A stretch of 64,000 nt of DNA from Chryseobacterium luteum (GCF_000737785.1 NZ_JPRO01000014.1:1-64000); one strand, 5' to 3'. Positions 1 to 10,800 are shown, numbered from the stretch's first letter. A program made the numbers and translations. The notes: generated from the sequence alone by a model not told the origin.

Positions 1-357
1 ATTGATAAGAAGAATATTGATATTTTAAAATTCGGAAGAAAAAAAATACCTCATCACGCACTCCCTGGCTATTATAAGAATACCAAAGTGATCCTTGACC
101 TGATGCGTGCTGACCAGACGGGACTCAGCTTCAGGATATTTGAAGCAATGGCCCTGGAAAAGAAAATCATTACGGATAATCCGACGATCAAGACGTATGA
201 TTTTTATAATCCCAACAATATCTTGGTCCTGGATAAGAATTTCCGCAATCTGAAAAAAGATTTTTTCAGCAAGCCATACGAAAAACTCCTGGAAGATGTT
301 TATTATAAGTATACTCTTGACCATTGGGTGAACACTGTTTTTAAACTGAATTCATGA
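1..357 (+). CDS. Glycosyltransferase-like protein, C-terminal part
   Basis: The frame is open from base 1, so only the last 118 residues are in the window. The visible part contains a segment like those in the C-terminal nucleotide-sugar half of GT-B glycosyltransferases: DQTGLSFRIFEAMA followed by KKIITDN, where a conserved acidic residue and an E-A-x-A-x-x-K-x-I pattern normally contact the donor. Its stop codon overlaps the start of the next gene (ATGA at 354-357), which points to translational coupling in a polysaccharide or lipopolysaccharide gene cluster that begins left of the window. The exact sugar and linkage cannot be read from this part. A CgeB-like or capsule-type protein is an equally good name. 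Confidence 0.7.
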   Translation: MDKKNIDILKFGRKKIPHHALPGYYKNTKVILDLMRADQTGLSFRIFEAMALEKKIITDNPTIKTYDFYNPNNILVLDKNFRNLKKDFFSKPYEKLLEDVYYKYTLDHWVNTVFKLNS

Positions 358-1919
358 AAGAAATAAAAAATGTACTTATTGCAGGCAGGAATTATATGAC
401 AAATATGGATTCGATACCCCTTTATAATGAAAAAAAGATTTTCTCCTACGGAATATTATTTTTATCAGGTCTATATTTTGCTTTCATAAGTGTTTATTCT
501 ATCAATCAGGCTGATTTGGGATTTCAGTTATCAGCAGTGGAAAGATTAAAAACAGGGCAGATTATCTATAAAGACTACGATTTTATCCGTCCATTTTTTG
601 GGGTTATTTTTTGGGATTACCTGCTCAAGTTGATTCCGTTGCAGTCTGATTATTTAATTCTAATTTCCAGAATCCTTGTTATTGTAGAAAGCTTTATCAT
701 CTGTTATGTCATACAGAAGCTTATCTTTAACAGGAAGGACCTACAGACTACCGTATTTCTGGTATTATGTTTTCTCCATACTTTCCCTATCATGCCCTGG
801 CATACTATAGATGGAGTTTTCTTTGCTGTGCTTGCTTTGCTGTTTTATAAAAAAAAATGGTATCTGAGTTCACTTCTTTTTATTGTATTTGCCTCACTTA
901 CCAAGCAATCGTTTGTTATTTTCGGACTGGGGGCTGGAGTGATTATTCTGATTGATCTGTTTAAAAAATTTGTGATCACAAAAAAAGATCTGTACCTCTT
1001 CATTCCTTCTTTTTTATTCTTCATTGCAGTACTGTTTCAGTATCGGATTATTGAAAATTTCAACTTATTTATAGAACAGGTTTTACAACCTGCATCGCCA
1101 TCTTATATTTATGAGGGTTGTATAGCTCCTTACTTTTCTTTTGAAAAAAAATTTCACACCATACTTTATATCATTTCATTGGTACTGATCTATTTTATAA
1201 ACATTAACAGGAAAGTATTTGAAATAGCATTGGTGGCTGTATTGCCTGTCTTTATCATATATCCTTTTTTTAATGACGGACAGTTCAAGGGAACTTATGT
1301 TTTGTATGTCATCTTATTTATCTTATTTCTAAAGTATGAACGGCAAAATAAATTTATATTTTTATTGCTGTTTCTCGGGTGGTGCTCTTCCATATCCTGG
1401 GGATATAATACACCTGCTTTTTTTATTTTAATTCTTCTTTATAAGTTCATAGAAAACCAAGACAGATTTTTCATGCTTTTATGGGGAATTATATTAACCG
1501 TTTTTTCAATATATAGGGATAAGTATCCTTATCATTCCGAAAGTCTTACCTCTAAACATGTTTTTATTAAAAACGTTCCGGCAGTTTCAGGGCTGTTGGT
1601 TTCGGAAAAAGAATATTCCTATATCCTGGAGGCACAGCAGATACATAAAATACATAAAGATGTTATATTCTTACCCGCCTCTCCGCTTCTGGATATTATT
1701 AACGCAAGTTTTTTAAATCGTGCATCATGGGAAATGGATATTGAATATCCGAGCTGGAAATCTGATCTTCAAAAAATAAAAACAAACACAATAGCAGTAG
1801 ATAATAATCTCCTGCATTACTATAAAGACGGCTTCTTTGTCAGTTCAATAACGCTTGAACTTATGAAACAAAAAAAAGCAATCAAGAAGACAAAATATTT
1901 TACCATTTACGGTAATTAA
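354..1919 (+). CDS. Multi-pass membrane protein, GT-C glycosyltransferase-like
   Basis: A 521-residue integral membrane protein with about ten hydrophobic segments between residues 25 and 390 and a hydrophilic C-terminal 120 residues. The first large loop after TM1 carries an acidic site (NQADLGFQLSAVERL) followed by DYDFIRPFFG. This matches the arrangement of GT-C lipid-linked sugar transferases of the PMT/ArnT type, which use an acidic residue in the first periplasmic loop. The start is the ATG overlapping the previous stop. The neighbours are two glycosyltransferase genes, so a role in adding sugars to a surface glycan or lipid at the inner membrane is inferred. The family assignment rests on topology and context; no catalytic residue is proven. 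Confidence 0.6.
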   Translation: MKEIKNVLIAGRNYMTNMDSIPLYNEKKIFSYGILFLSGLYFAFISVYSINQADLGFQLSAVERLKTGQIIYKDYDFIRPFFGVIFWDYLLKLIPLQSDYLILISRILVIVESFIICYVIQKLIFNRKDLQTTVFLVLCFLHTFPIMPWHTIDGVFFAVLALLFYKKKWYLSSLLFIVFASLTKQSFVIFGLGAGVIILIDLFKKFVITKKDLYLFIPSFLFFIAVLFQYRIIENFNLFIEQVLQPASPSYIYEGCIAPYFSFEKKFHTILYIISLVLIYFININRKVFEIALVAVLPVFIIYPFFNDGQFKGTYVLYVILFILFLKYERQNKFIFLLLFLGWCSSISWGYNTPAFFILILLYKFIENQDRFFMLLWGIILTVFSIYRDKYPYHSESLTSKHVFIKNVPAVSGLLVSEKEYSYILEAQQIHKIHKDVIFLPASPLLDIINASFLNRASWEMDIEYPSWKSDLQKIKTNTIAVDNNLLHYYKDGFFVSSITLELMKQKKAIKKTKYFTIYGN

Positions 1920-1952
1920 ACTCATCCTATCTAAAATCAGTATCTTTAAACA

Positions 1953-2864
1953 ATGAATAATCCGCCGCTTGTAAGCCTTATCATCATCACTATGAACCAT
2001 GAAAAGTTCATTGAGCAGGCATGCTTGTCCGCCATTTCGCAGACCTATCCCAATTACGAAATTATTCTTTTGGATAATGCCTCAAATGACAGGACATTTG
2101 AAAATGCAGAACAGTCCCTTTCCAAGTTTGATAAGCATTATAAGATGATCAGAAACACCGAAAGCTTCGGTGTGGCCAAAAACATTAACATTGCAGTCTC
2201 GCATGCTTCGGGAGAATACATTTCCATACTTTCGGGAGACGACTGGTTTACGGAAGACCATCTTTCAGAAAAAGTATCATACATAGGGAAAAATCCGGTA
2301 GACTTTATCCTTTCGGACGGCTATAAATATTACCAGTCGGAAGAGAAAATGACAGATGCCTATACTCCGAAAGAGAAAAAACAGATCATAGAAGGTCTTG
2401 ACAATTTTTTCCATGAAAATGTTTCGGAAAACAAAACGGCCAATGTAGGAACATTTGTAAAAAGAGAACTTCTGGTGAAATATCCGTTTGATGAAAACAT
2501 CAATACCGAAGACTGGGATATGAATCTGAGGCTTACCTCCAAAGGCTATAAAATTGGGTTTCTCGACAAGAAATTATTTTATTACAGAATCCTTTCCACC
2601 AGCCTTTCGAGAAACTGGAAACTGATGAAAGATTCTTATGAAAAAGTGACTCATAAATATATTGATTACATAAAAGCAGATCAGGAGCTTTATAAAAAAT
2701 ACAGGCTTAAGCTTATCCATTTCAAATACGAAATCCTTTTATCTGAAACGGTTTCAGAATCTGAAAAAGAAAAACTGCAAACAGAATGGAAAAAAGAAAA
2801 GTACAGAATTAAGTACAAAAATCCTGTTCTATTCTTCAAGCTGCTGATGCTTAAAAATAAATAA
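1953..2864 (+). CDS. Family 2 glycosyltransferase (GT-A)
   Basis: 303 residues. The N-terminus has the classic GT2 nucleotide-binding start (PLVSLIIITMNHEKFIEQA, then SISQTYPNYEIILLDNASND-type sequence), and the metal-binding acidic motif is SGDDWF near residue 95. A later EDWDMNLRL segment is equivalent to the GT2 catalytic-base region (ED/DW). No membrane helices are seen, so the enzyme should act on the cytosolic side, moving a sugar from a nucleotide donor to a growing glycan. It follows the GT-C-like gene after 33 bases and ends the visible polysaccharide cluster. The acceptor is unknown. Confidence 0.85.
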   Translation: MNNPPLVSLIIITMNHEKFIEQACLSAISQTYPNYEIILLDNASNDRTFENAEQSLSKFDKHYKMIRNTESFGVAKNINIAVSHASGEYISILSGDDWFTEDHLSEKVSYIGKNPVDFILSDGYKYYQSEEKMTDAYTPKEKKQIIEGLDNFFHENVSENKTANVGTFVKRELLVKYPFDENINTEDWDMNLRLTSKGYKIGFLDKKLFYYRILSTSLSRNWKLMKDSYEKVTHKYIDYIKADQELYKKYRLKLIHFKYEILLSETVSESEKEKLQTEWKKEKYRIKYKNPVLFFKLLMLKNK

Positions 2865-2887
2865 AAGATTGAAAGATTGAAAGATTG
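2864..2887 (+). repeat. Short tandem repeat (AAAGATTG x3)
   Basis: Three perfect copies of an 8-base unit start at the last base of the glycosyltransferase stop codon. A similar AT-rich repeat tract occurs at 55953-56060. The remaining bases up to gltX (2888-3066) show no gene; they separate the polysaccharide cluster from the housekeeping genes. Confidence 0.7.
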
Positions 2888-3066
2888 AAGGTATTGAGGC
2901 CTCTAAAGAATAATGACACTATTTTATTAATTTTCTTAAACTTATTTAATCGAATTTTACAATAACTGTAAGAAATTATTCACCCAATAATAACTTCCTC
3001 CCTTCCCTCTTCCAGCTTCCGGCCCTTTAATCTTATTTTCTTAACACGAACTCGCTTAATTTTAAG

Positions 3067-3074
3067 TAAATTTG
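3067..3074 (+). promoter_or_regulatory. gltX promoter, -7 element TAAATTTG
   Basis: Exact match to the Bacteroidota -7 consensus TAnnTTTG, ending 19 bases before the gltX start codon. No clear -33 TTG was found upstream. Confidence 0.6.
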
Positions 3075-3093
3075 CACCAAAATTTTTATTGAA

Positions 3094-4821
3094 ATGGAGA
3101 AAGTAAGAGTTCGTTTTGCTCCAAGTCCTACCGGACCTTTGCATTTGGGAGGCGTAAGAACCGCATTATATGATTATCTTTTTGCCAAAAACCAGGGTGG
3201 TGAATTTGTACTTCGAATAGAAGATACAGATACGGCGAGATATGTAGAAGGAGCTGAAGACTATATCGAAGAAGCTTTAGAATGGTGCGGAATCATTCCA
3301 GATGAAAGTCCTAAGAAAGGAGGGAAATTTGCACCTTACAGACAGTCTGAAAGAAGGGACATCTACGACAGATATACGGAGCAGATCCTGAAAACAGATT
3401 ATGCCTACATCGCTTTTGACACCCCTGAAGAACTGGATGCGATCCGTGCTGAGTTTGAAGCGGAAGGAAATGTTTTCTCTTATGACAACAAAACCAGAAA
3501 CAGGCTGAGAAACAGCATTGCACTTTCTGAAGAGGAAGTTCAGCAATTACTGGATGAAAAAACACCTTACGTGGTGAGATTCAAAATGCCGGTTGACAGA
3601 ACATTAAACCTTCAGGATATCATCCGCGGAAATTCTTCCGTGAATACCAATACACTGGACGATAAAGTTCTTGTAAAGAACGACGGAATGCCGACTTATC
3701 ATTTCGCCAACATCATCGATGACCACGAAATGGAAATTTCCCATGTGATCCGTGGCGAAGAATGGCTGCCGTCCTTAGGCCTTCACACTTTATTATACGA
3801 AGCTATGGGCTGGGAAGCACCTCAGTTCGCCCATCTTTCTCTGATATTAAAGCCTGATATATCAACTTTAATTAATAAAGATAATATTGACAGCATCACA
3901 AAATCTTTTGCAGAAGAATTTATCCTGAAAAACAGCCAGTTTTCTCTTGATGAATCGTCAGCGCTGATTAAGTCATTCTTTGCAGAAGTAAAAAGCCCGA
4001 GATTTAAATCAATGCTGGGCGAAAATGATAAAGATAATCCATTAACGGCTTCTGTAAAACAGTTTTTAAAGAAAGGACTTTCCGGAAAGCTAAGCAAAAG
4101 AGATGGTGATAAATTTGGATTCCCTGTATTCCCGCTGGATTTCAAAGATCCTTCAACAGGAGCTGTTTCTAAAGGATACAGAGAAAACGGATATCTTCCT
4201 GATGCATTCATCAATATGGTTGCCCTGTTAGGCTGGACTCCTGCAAATGATAAAGAAATCCTGTCACTGGAAGAAATGGGTAAAGAATTCGATCTTCATA
4301 AAGTACATAAAGCAGGTGCCAGATTCAGCAAGGAAAAATCAGAATGGTTCAACCATCAGTATATCCAGATGACGTCTGACGATGAACTTCTTCAGATGTT
4401 AAAGAATACAGATCTTGACTTTTCCGGTGTTTCCGATGAAAAACTGATAAAGATCATCGGTTTGATGAAAGAAAGAGCTATCTTCCCGAAAGATATTTAC
4501 GAAAACGGAAAATTTTTCTTTGAAGCTCCGGTTTCTTATGATGAGAAAGCAGGTAAAAAAGCCTGGAATGAAGAAACTTCTGCCGTTTTAGGCGAATTAG
4601 CAGAAAATCTTACCAACACTGAATTCACCTCAGAAATCCTGAAGCATACAGTCCACGATTTCGCGGAAAACAAAGGCCTGGGGATGGGAAAAGTGATGAT
4701 GCCACTCCGTTTATCTTTAGTGGGAGAGCTGAAAGGCCCGGATGTTCCGGATATCATGGAACTGATTGGAAAAGAGGAAAGTATCTCCCGAATAAACAAT
4801 GCTATCAATAATTTTAAATAG
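3094..4821 (+). CDS. gltX: Glutamate--tRNA ligase with an internal insertion
   Basis: Charges tRNA-Glu with glutamate in the cytosol. The class I signatures are clear: APSPTGPLHLGG at residues 10-20 (HIGH-type site), RIEDTD at 41-46, and LSKRDGDK at 333-340 (KMSKS-type loop). The protein is 575 residues, longer than the roughly 470-505 usual for bacterial GltX. The excess lies directly before the KMSKS-type loop: after LSLILKP (about 254) there are about 75 residues, rich in I, N, K, D and S, before GKLSKRDGDK, where relatives have only a few. The C-terminal anticodon-binding region looks complete. The ATG is 19 bases after a TAAATTTG -7 element. The accA gene follows after 48 bases with its own promoter. 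Confidence 0.95.
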   Translation: MEKVRVRFAPSPTGPLHLGGVRTALYDYLFAKNQGGEFVLRIEDTDTARYVEGAEDYIEEALEWCGIIPDESPKKGGKFAPYRQSERRDIYDRYTEQILKTDYAYIAFDTPEELDAIRAEFEAEGNVFSYDNKTRNRLRNSIALSEEEVQQLLDEKTPYVVRFKMPVDRTLNLQDIIRGNSSVNTNTLDDKVLVKNDGMPTYHFANIIDDHEMEISHVIRGEEWLPSLGLHTLLYEAMGWEAPQFAHLSLILKPDISTLINKDNIDSITKSFAEEFILKNSQFSLDESSALIKSFFAEVKSPRFKSMLGENDKDNPLTASVKQFLKKGLSGKLSKRDGDKFGFPVFPLDFKDPSTGAVSKGYRENGYLPDAFINMVALLGWTPANDKEILSLEEMGKEFDLHKVHKAGARFSKEKSEWFNHQYIQMTSDDELLQMLKNTDLDFSGVSDEKLIKIIGLMKERAIFPKDIYENGKFFFEAPVSYDEKAGKKAWNEETSAVLGELAENLTNTEFTSEILKHTVHDFAENKGLGMGKVMMPLRLSLVGELKGPDVPDIMELIGKEESISRINNAINNFK

Positions 4822-4838
4822 TTTTTCATAATTTTTCA

Positions 4839-4846
4839 TAAATTTG
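4839..4846 (+). promoter_or_regulatory. accA promoter, -7 element TAAATTTG
   Basis: TAnnTTTG match 23 bases upstream of the accA ATG, within the 48-base gltX-accA gap. Confidence 0.55.
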
Positions 4847-4869
4847 AAAGATTTAATTTACTTCAAGAA

Positions 4870-5826
4870 ATGGAATATTTAAGTTTCGAACTTCCTATAA
4901 AAGATCTGATGGATCAACTTCAGACCTGTTCTTTAGTAGGAGAAGAAAGTGGTGTTGATGTAAAATTAGCATGCAGCCAGATTGAGGATAAGATTTTGGA
5001 AAAGAAAAAAGAAATCTACCAAAACCTCACCCCTTGGCAGAGAGTACAACTATCCCGTCATCCCGATCGTCCTTATACAATTGATTATATCAAAGGAATG
5101 GTAGATAAGGGAAGTTTTCTGGAACTTCACGGTGACAGAAATTTCGCGGACGACCCTGCAATGATTGGCGGTTTAGCGACATTGGATGGTCAGAAAGTAA
5201 TGATCATAGGTACCCAGAAAGGGAGAACCACCAAAGAAAGACAGTACAGAAGATTCGGAATGCCGAATCCTGAAGGATACAGAAAAGCTTTACGACTGAT
5301 GAAGCTTGCTGAAAAATTCAAAATCCCTGTGGTGACTTTAGTAGATACACCGGGAGCTTATCCTGGATTGGAAGCTGAAGAAAGAGGACAGGGTGAAGCA
5401 ATTGCCAGAAACATTTTCGAAATGGTGCAGCTTAAAACTCCGATTTTCACTTATATTATCGGTGAAGGAGCTAGTGGCGGAGCTTTGGGAATAGGTGTAG
5501 GAAACAAAGTATACATGCTTGAAAACACTTGGTATACAGTAATTGCTCCGGAAAGCTGTTCTTCTATCTTATGGAGAAACTGGGATCACAAAGAAGATGC
5601 AGCCAATGCATTAAATCTTACCCCAAAAGATGCCTTAAGAGAAAAATTCATTGACGGTATTATTGAAGAACCGCTTGGAGGGGCTCAATATGATCCGGAA
5701 ACAGCTTATCTGAATCTGAAACATTCGATTTTACAGAATATCAAAGCTTTTTCAAAATTCTCAGGACAGGAACTTGAAACCCAAAGGCAGGAGAAATTCA
5801 TTGCCATGGGTCAATATAAAGGATAA
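4870..5826 (+). CDS. accA: Acetyl-CoA carboxylase carboxyltransferase subunit alpha
   Basis: The 318-residue length matches the family (about 319 in E. coli). AccA with AccD moves the carboxyl group from carboxybiotin to acetyl-CoA, giving malonyl-CoA for fatty-acid synthesis. Visible family landmarks are the N-terminal helix with [31 protein letters not shown], the oxyanion/CoA region VDTPGAYPG near residue 158, and [12 protein letters not shown] near 198. The gene has its own promoter and is followed by a strong hairpin terminator, so it is probably transcribed alone. Confidence 0.97.
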   Translation: MEYLSFELPIKDLMDQLQTCSLVGEESGVDVKLACSQIEDKILEKKKEIYQNLTPWQRVQLSRHPDRPYTIDYIKGMVDKGSFLELHGDRNFADDPAMIGGLATLDGQKVMIIGTQKGRTTKERQYRRFGMPNPEGYRKALRLMKLAEKFKIPVVTLVDTPGAYPGLEAEERGQGEAIARNIFEMVQLKTPIFTYIIGEGASGGALGIGVGNKVYMLENTWYTVIAPESCSSILWRNWDHKEDAANALNLTPKDALREKFIDGIIEEPLGGAQYDPETAYLNLKHSILQNIKAFSKFSGQELETQRQEKFIAMGQYKG

Positions 5827-5829
5827 AAA

Positions 5830-5870
5830 AAACAAAAACGGTTAAGAAATTTTCTTAACCGTTTTTGTTT
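5830..5870. terminator. Bidirectional terminator after accA
   Basis: A 20-base arm (5830-5849) is the perfect reverse complement of 5851-5870, ending in T-rich sequence on both strands. It lies between accA (+) and the convergent gene ending at 5966. Confidence 0.85.
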
Positions 5871-5965
5871 ATAGTTTAGGCTGAATCCGGGAAAAGAAAA
5901 TATGTGAACCAATTTTATTTTTACTCTTTATCCGAATTCAGATTAATTCAGTTCCTCCTCATTTA

Positions 5966-6727
5966 TTATTCAGCTACATTGAGGGCAATTTCAATATCCT
6001 GAGTGACCTTCTTTATCGAAGAATATTTGGCATCACACACCATTGTAGTGAGGACATATTCTCCTTTATCTATCAGAATAAAATTCTGTCCTTTCGCCGG
6101 AACCGTCAAATTATAATATTTTTTTCCGCTTATTTTTATGATCAGGTTACAGCTTGACCTGTTTTTGATATTGATATAAGCTTCATTTTTATTCAGGTCA
6201 TTATTAAAAAGATGAGTAAGCATTGCTGCCGTTTTTTTATTAGATTCACTGGGTCCTGATTTGGCAACACCAGCAGTTTTGGCTGAACTTACCGAAGCAT
6301 AACTTGCCAGTCTTTCTTCCTTTAAAGCATTGATAGCATCATTCACTTTATCTGTTTTTTTTGTATTATTTTCAACAGATGCTTTATTGGTGGAGATCAC
6401 TTTACGATTGTTCAGTTCATTGTTTTGAACAATTCTTTCAATTTTTTCTTTACTGATCGGTTTAATGGTAGGTTTGGCTTCAGGGGAATTGTCAGCCATA
6501 ATCATATCAATAAGTTTTCTTTTAAAATAATCCGTTTTGGCGTGCCCGGGGTTTTGTTTCAGGAAGCCGGCAATCACCCTGGCCTCTTTAGAAGCTTCGG
6601 CATCCTGCTCTGTATAGATGATTACCGTTTCTTTTTCTACTACAGCCTTGGATTTCGGTTTCTTCTTTTTTTGGGAGAAACCTAGGGTAAAAATGCATAG
6701 AAATATAAGTAGAAAGATTTTTTTCAT
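5966..6727 (-). CDS. Secreted protein of a small paralogue family (unknown function)
   Basis: 253 residues with a signal peptide (MKKIFLLIFLCIFTLGFSQ), then a lysine-rich, low-complexity middle, and a C-terminal domain from about residue 165. That domain contains LTHLFNND, IKNRSSCNLIIKISG, YYNLTVPAKGQNFILIDKG and VCDAKYSSIKK. The same C-terminal pattern recurs in the products at 18826-19599 and 20394-21089, and more distantly at 21094-21528. The paired cysteines (SSCN and VCD) are shared. The function is not known; the family may correspond to a flavobacterial DUF (DUF6759 comes to mind, unverified). It stands alone on the minus strand, convergent with accA and divergent from tsf. Confidence 0.8.
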   Translation of the reverse strand: MKKIFLLIFLCIFTLGFSQKKKKPKSKAVVEKETVIIYTEQDAEASKEARVIAGFLKQNPGHAKTDYFKRKLIDMIMADNSPEAKPTIKPISKEKIERIVQNNELNNRKVISTNKASVENNTKKTDKVNDAINALKEERLASYASVSSAKTAGVAKSGPSESNKKTAAMLTHLFNNDLNKNEAYINIKNRSSCNLIIKISGKKYYNLTVPAKGQNFILIDKGEYVLTTMVCDAKYSSIKKVTQDIEIALNVAE

Positions 6728-6802
6728 TAATCAGGTCTTTAAAATAGTATTAAATATATCAATAACGTGAAAAGTCATTTTTTAGTTTATCATTAAAATC
6801 AT

Positions 6803-6810
6803 TATCTTTG
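6803..6810 (+). promoter_or_regulatory. tsf promoter, -7 element TATCTTTG
   Basis: Consensus TAnnTTTG match, leaving a 5' leader of about 55-60 bases before the tsf ATG. Confidence 0.6.
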
Positions 6811-6871
6811 CACTGCTTTAAAATTAAGCTAAAAATTAATACTAATCTTAAATAAAAAAATAATAGATATT

Positions 6872-7699
6872 ATGTCTTATACACCAGTTGCTGCAGACGT
6901 AGCGAAATTAAGAAACCAAACAGGTGCAGGTATGATGGACTGCAAGAAAGCTCTAGTTGAAGCAGAAGGAGACTTCGAAAAAGCGGTAGATATCCTTAGA
7001 AAAAAAGGACAGAAAGTTGCTGCTAACAGAGCTGACAGAGACTCTTCCGAAGGTGCGGTAATCGCTAGAGTAAACGAGGACAACACTTTAGGTGTGGTAA
7101 TCTCTTTAAACTGCGAAACTGACTTCGTTGCAAAAAATGAAGCTTTCATCGAGCTGGCTTACGAATTTGCTGAAATGGCAATCTTCGCGGCTACTAAAGA
7201 AGAGCTTTTAGCTACAGATTTCCACGGAATGACTGTTGCTGAAAAATTAATTGAGCAAACAGGAGTTATTGGTGAGAAGATCGAGATCGGAGCTTTCGAA
7301 AGAATCGAAGGACCATTCTTGGGTGCTTACATCCACGCTGGAAACAAAATTGCTGCTATCACTGCGCTTTCTGCTAAAGTAGACGGAGCTGACGAAGCTG
7401 CTAAATCTGTTTCTATGCAGGTTGCTGCCATGAACCCTATCGCTTTGGATGAAACCAGAGTTTCTCAGGAAACTATCGATAAAGAATTAGAAATCGAAAG
7501 AGAACTTCTTGTAAAAGAAGGTAAGCCGGAGAACATTATCGACAATATCCTTAAAGGTAAAATGCAGAAGTTCTACAAAGACAATACATTGGTACACCAG
7601 TCTTTCATTAAAGACGGAAGTATTTCTGTTGCGGACTATGTAAAATCGGTAAACGGAGACCTTAAAGTAACAGGATTTGTAAGAGTAAGCCTGGCTTAA
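6872..7699 (+). CDS. tsf: Elongation factor Ts
   Basis: 275 residues. EF-Ts recycles EF-Tu by promoting GDP release. The N-terminal UBA-like helix set has the family signature LRNQTGAGMMDCKKAL, and the core has CETDFVAKNEAF, the TDFVAKN element that contacts the EF-Tu nucleotide site. The gene has its own promoter and a terminator right after it. In most bacteria tsf follows rpsB in one operon. Here rpsB lies about 14.8 kb away on the opposite strand, so the usual pair is separated. Confidence 0.97.
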   Translation: MSYTPVAADVAKLRNQTGAGMMDCKKALVEAEGDFEKAVDILRKKGQKVAANRADRDSSEGAVIARVNEDNTLGVVISLNCETDFVAKNEAFIELAYEFAEMAIFAATKEELLATDFHGMTVAEKLIEQTGVIGEKIEIGAFERIEGPFLGAYIHAGNKIAAITALSAKVDGADEAAKSVSMQVAAMNPIALDETRVSQETIDKELEIERELLVKEGKPENIIDNILKGKMQKFYKDNTLVHQSFIKDGSISVADYVKSVNGDLKVTGFVRVSLA

Positions 7700-7721
7700 T
7701 CATCTTTCAAAGAAAATACTG

Positions 7722-7750
7722 ATCCCGGTGAAATTCACCGGGATTTTTTT
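7722..7750 (+). terminator. tsf terminator
   Basis: The hairpin ATCCCGGTG / CACCGGGAT (7722-7743) with a short loop is followed by seven T residues. Confidence 0.85.
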
Positions 7751-7863
7751 ATGGGACAATGCGGACTGTTAACCCAATATGAAGCCAATTTTAAATATTC
7801 ATCAATATGACCACAAACAGCAATACGGGAAATATTTAATGTAAAATTTTGATTATTAATGTT

Positions 7864-7871
7864 TAAATTTG
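7864..7871 (+). promoter_or_regulatory. Promoter -7 element TAAATTTG of first IgGFc-like gene
   Basis: TAnnTTTG match 20 bases before the ATG at 7892. The same element at nearly the same distance precedes the two downstream paralogues (11289-11296 and 14261-14268). Confidence 0.6.
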
Positions 7872-7891
7872 CGGCCCCTTTATAATAATGC

Positions 7892-10800
7892 ATGAAAAAA
7901 TTTCTACTGGCTGTCTGCACTTTTCTTTGTTTATTCGTCAATGCACAATTGGATACCGAGCACTGGTTTGCTCCTATGTCCGCAAGCTCTCTCCAGGGTG
8001 CGCCGCAATGCTATTTATACCTGTCTACCAATGAGACCATCCCATTTTCGGTACAGGTTTCCAATAATAACACTGTATTTTCTACCGTACAGGTGAGCAA
8101 AGGAAATCCTGTACAGCTAAACGTTCCAGTCAATTATATGATTGCTTCCACCGTGAACAGCCTGTTTACCCAGAACAACATGGGCCTGCATGCAAAAGGA
8201 TCCAAAAAATTCTTTGCCAATTTCAGGTTTTCAGTACCCAACCAGGCTGAAATTATTACCTCGAAAGGGCTGGCCGGAATCGGGAAAACGTTCTTCATAG
8301 GAACAGCCCCCACTACCTATCCAAAAGATTATGTAAACTCCACTGTGGGAGTAACCGCTACTGAAGACAATACTACTGTAACTTTATCTGGATATAATCC
8401 TGACGTTGTTTTCTCCGACGGCAGTGTAATGCCAACCAGAACATTCACCATCAATAAGGGAAAATCCTATATCTTAGATGTAATAAGTGACATGGGAGGA
8501 TTGAGTAACAGAAAAGGATTACTGGGCGCAAAACTTGTTGCAGACAAACCAATATCGGTAACGAACGGAAACTTCAACGGTCTCTATACCACTCAGAACA
8601 ACAGTAATGTAGACATCCTTATGGACCAGGCAATTCCTGTGGACAGATTAGGAAAAGATTTCGTCATGGTAAAAGGAAACGGACCTGCGAGCTCAGGGAT
8701 GGAAAAGGCCTTAGTGATTGCAACAGAGAATAATACCACCCTTATTGTCAACGGAAATCCTGTACCGGGTGTTAGCCTCAATGCCGGAGGATATTATCTT
8801 ATAGAAGGCACAAGCTATATCAATCAGGGTAACGGAAATTATAATATGAGCATCTCTGCCAGCAAGAATGTCTATGTGTATCAGCTTCTGGCCGGAACTT
8901 CCGGAAATACGGTTTATCAGACAGGTGGAATGAATTTCATACCACCGTTAAGCTGTTTTTTACCTAACGAGATCAATGAAATTGGATTTATTAATAAAAT
9001 CGGAACAACCTATTATGATACTAAACTTAATATCATCACGCAAACTGGTGCATCTGTAACGCTGAACGGGAATCCCATCGCTGCAGCCAACGGTCCTTTC
9101 ACAGTAACCGGAAACCCTGGCTGGGTCACTTATTCCGTGATGAATGTTTCAGGAAATATTACCGTGAATTCTACAAAACCTGTGACAGCCGGAATAGCAG
9201 CCGGAAACGGATCTGTAGGTTATGGAGGCTATTTTGCAGGATTCTCTTCCGTTCCTGCCATCACAAAAACAGGGGATTGCTATGCTGGAATCCGTCTTGA
9301 AGTAGATAACAGCTATGATGCGTATCAATGGTATTTTAATGGAGTGGCAATTCCCGGGGCGACTTCTTATTTTATCAACCCGGAATTATACGGTGCCGGA
9401 ACTTATACCTGCTATATCACGAAAAATAACTGTGAGTCCAGACTTACCTCTGAATATCAATATACCTTATGCCCGCCGATATCTACAACAACCTACAACA
9501 TCGGATCGTGTAATACAAAAGTGATTACTCCGGTTTTCACAAATTCTACACAGACGATTGTCCCTTCACACACAAGCATTATTTCCCAGGCAACCAATGG
9601 TACAGCCACAGTAAATCCTGCCACAGGACAGATTACATATGTTCCCAATACAGGTCTTACGACTGATACGACAGATTCCTTCATCTATTATATTGATGGA
9701 AATGGGAATCCTGCTGATTTTGAATATTTCAAAGTAGTGGTGAACATTGATGTTCTTCAAACCCAAAATGCAGCTTTATCTTCCTGCGCCAATGCCGGCG
9801 GAAACGGAACATTTGACCTTACTGCTGCTGTTTTAAGTCCGGATCCGGGCACTACGGCAACTTATTACACCAATGCTAATTTAACGGGACAGATTACAAC
9901 TCCTACCTCCTATTCAGGCCCTGCAGGAACGATCTATGCTAATGTGACTTCGGCATCCGGATGTTCTAAACCTACGCAGATTACATTAACGCTGAATTCT
10001 TCACCCAATGTGAATACCGGTAATTTTAATGCAAGCTTTTGTGATGACAATTTTGACGGAATCATAAGTGTAAACTTTGGTACTGTGACACCGCAGATAG
10101 TAAGCAACCCTGCCAGCTTCACTGTGAAATATTATCTTGTCCAGGCGGATGCGACTGCGGGAAACAACAATACGCTTCCAGCCAACTGGACCTATAATAC
10201 GAATACAACTGTTTATGTAAGAGTTTCATCCAACGTTGGTGACTGTCCTCCGGCATTTGGACAGATCAACTTTACGATCGGAAATAAAATCACTTTAATA
10301 ACAAATTCTGTTACAGCAGATGTTTGCGACAATGACCTCAGCGGATCTGAATCATCCAGTCTTAACGATTATAAAAATTTATTTACGGCAGATCCAACGG
10401 TAATCCTGTCATTTCATACTTCCCTGGCCGATGCTCAGGCGGGAACCAATCCTATTTCTCCTGCACAGAATATCACTTCAGTACACACTTATTATGTAAG
10501 ATTTCAAAGCAGCACAGGATGTCCCAATACCGGAATCCTTAAGCTTACTTTGAAAACGCCTAAACGATCTGAAAGGCTCCACAATCAGGTTGTCTGCTCA
10601 GATGAAAAAGTAATACTGGATGCAGGACCGGGATTCTCATCTTACCTTTGGAGCAATGGTGCTACAACGCAGAGCATCACAGTAGGGGCGGGAAATTATT
10701 ATGTAGACCTTGGATCTAACGGATGTGTATACCGCCAGACCGTAAGTGTAACAACGGCTCAGGCTCCTGCTATTACCAGAATTGACACATCGGGTTCTAC

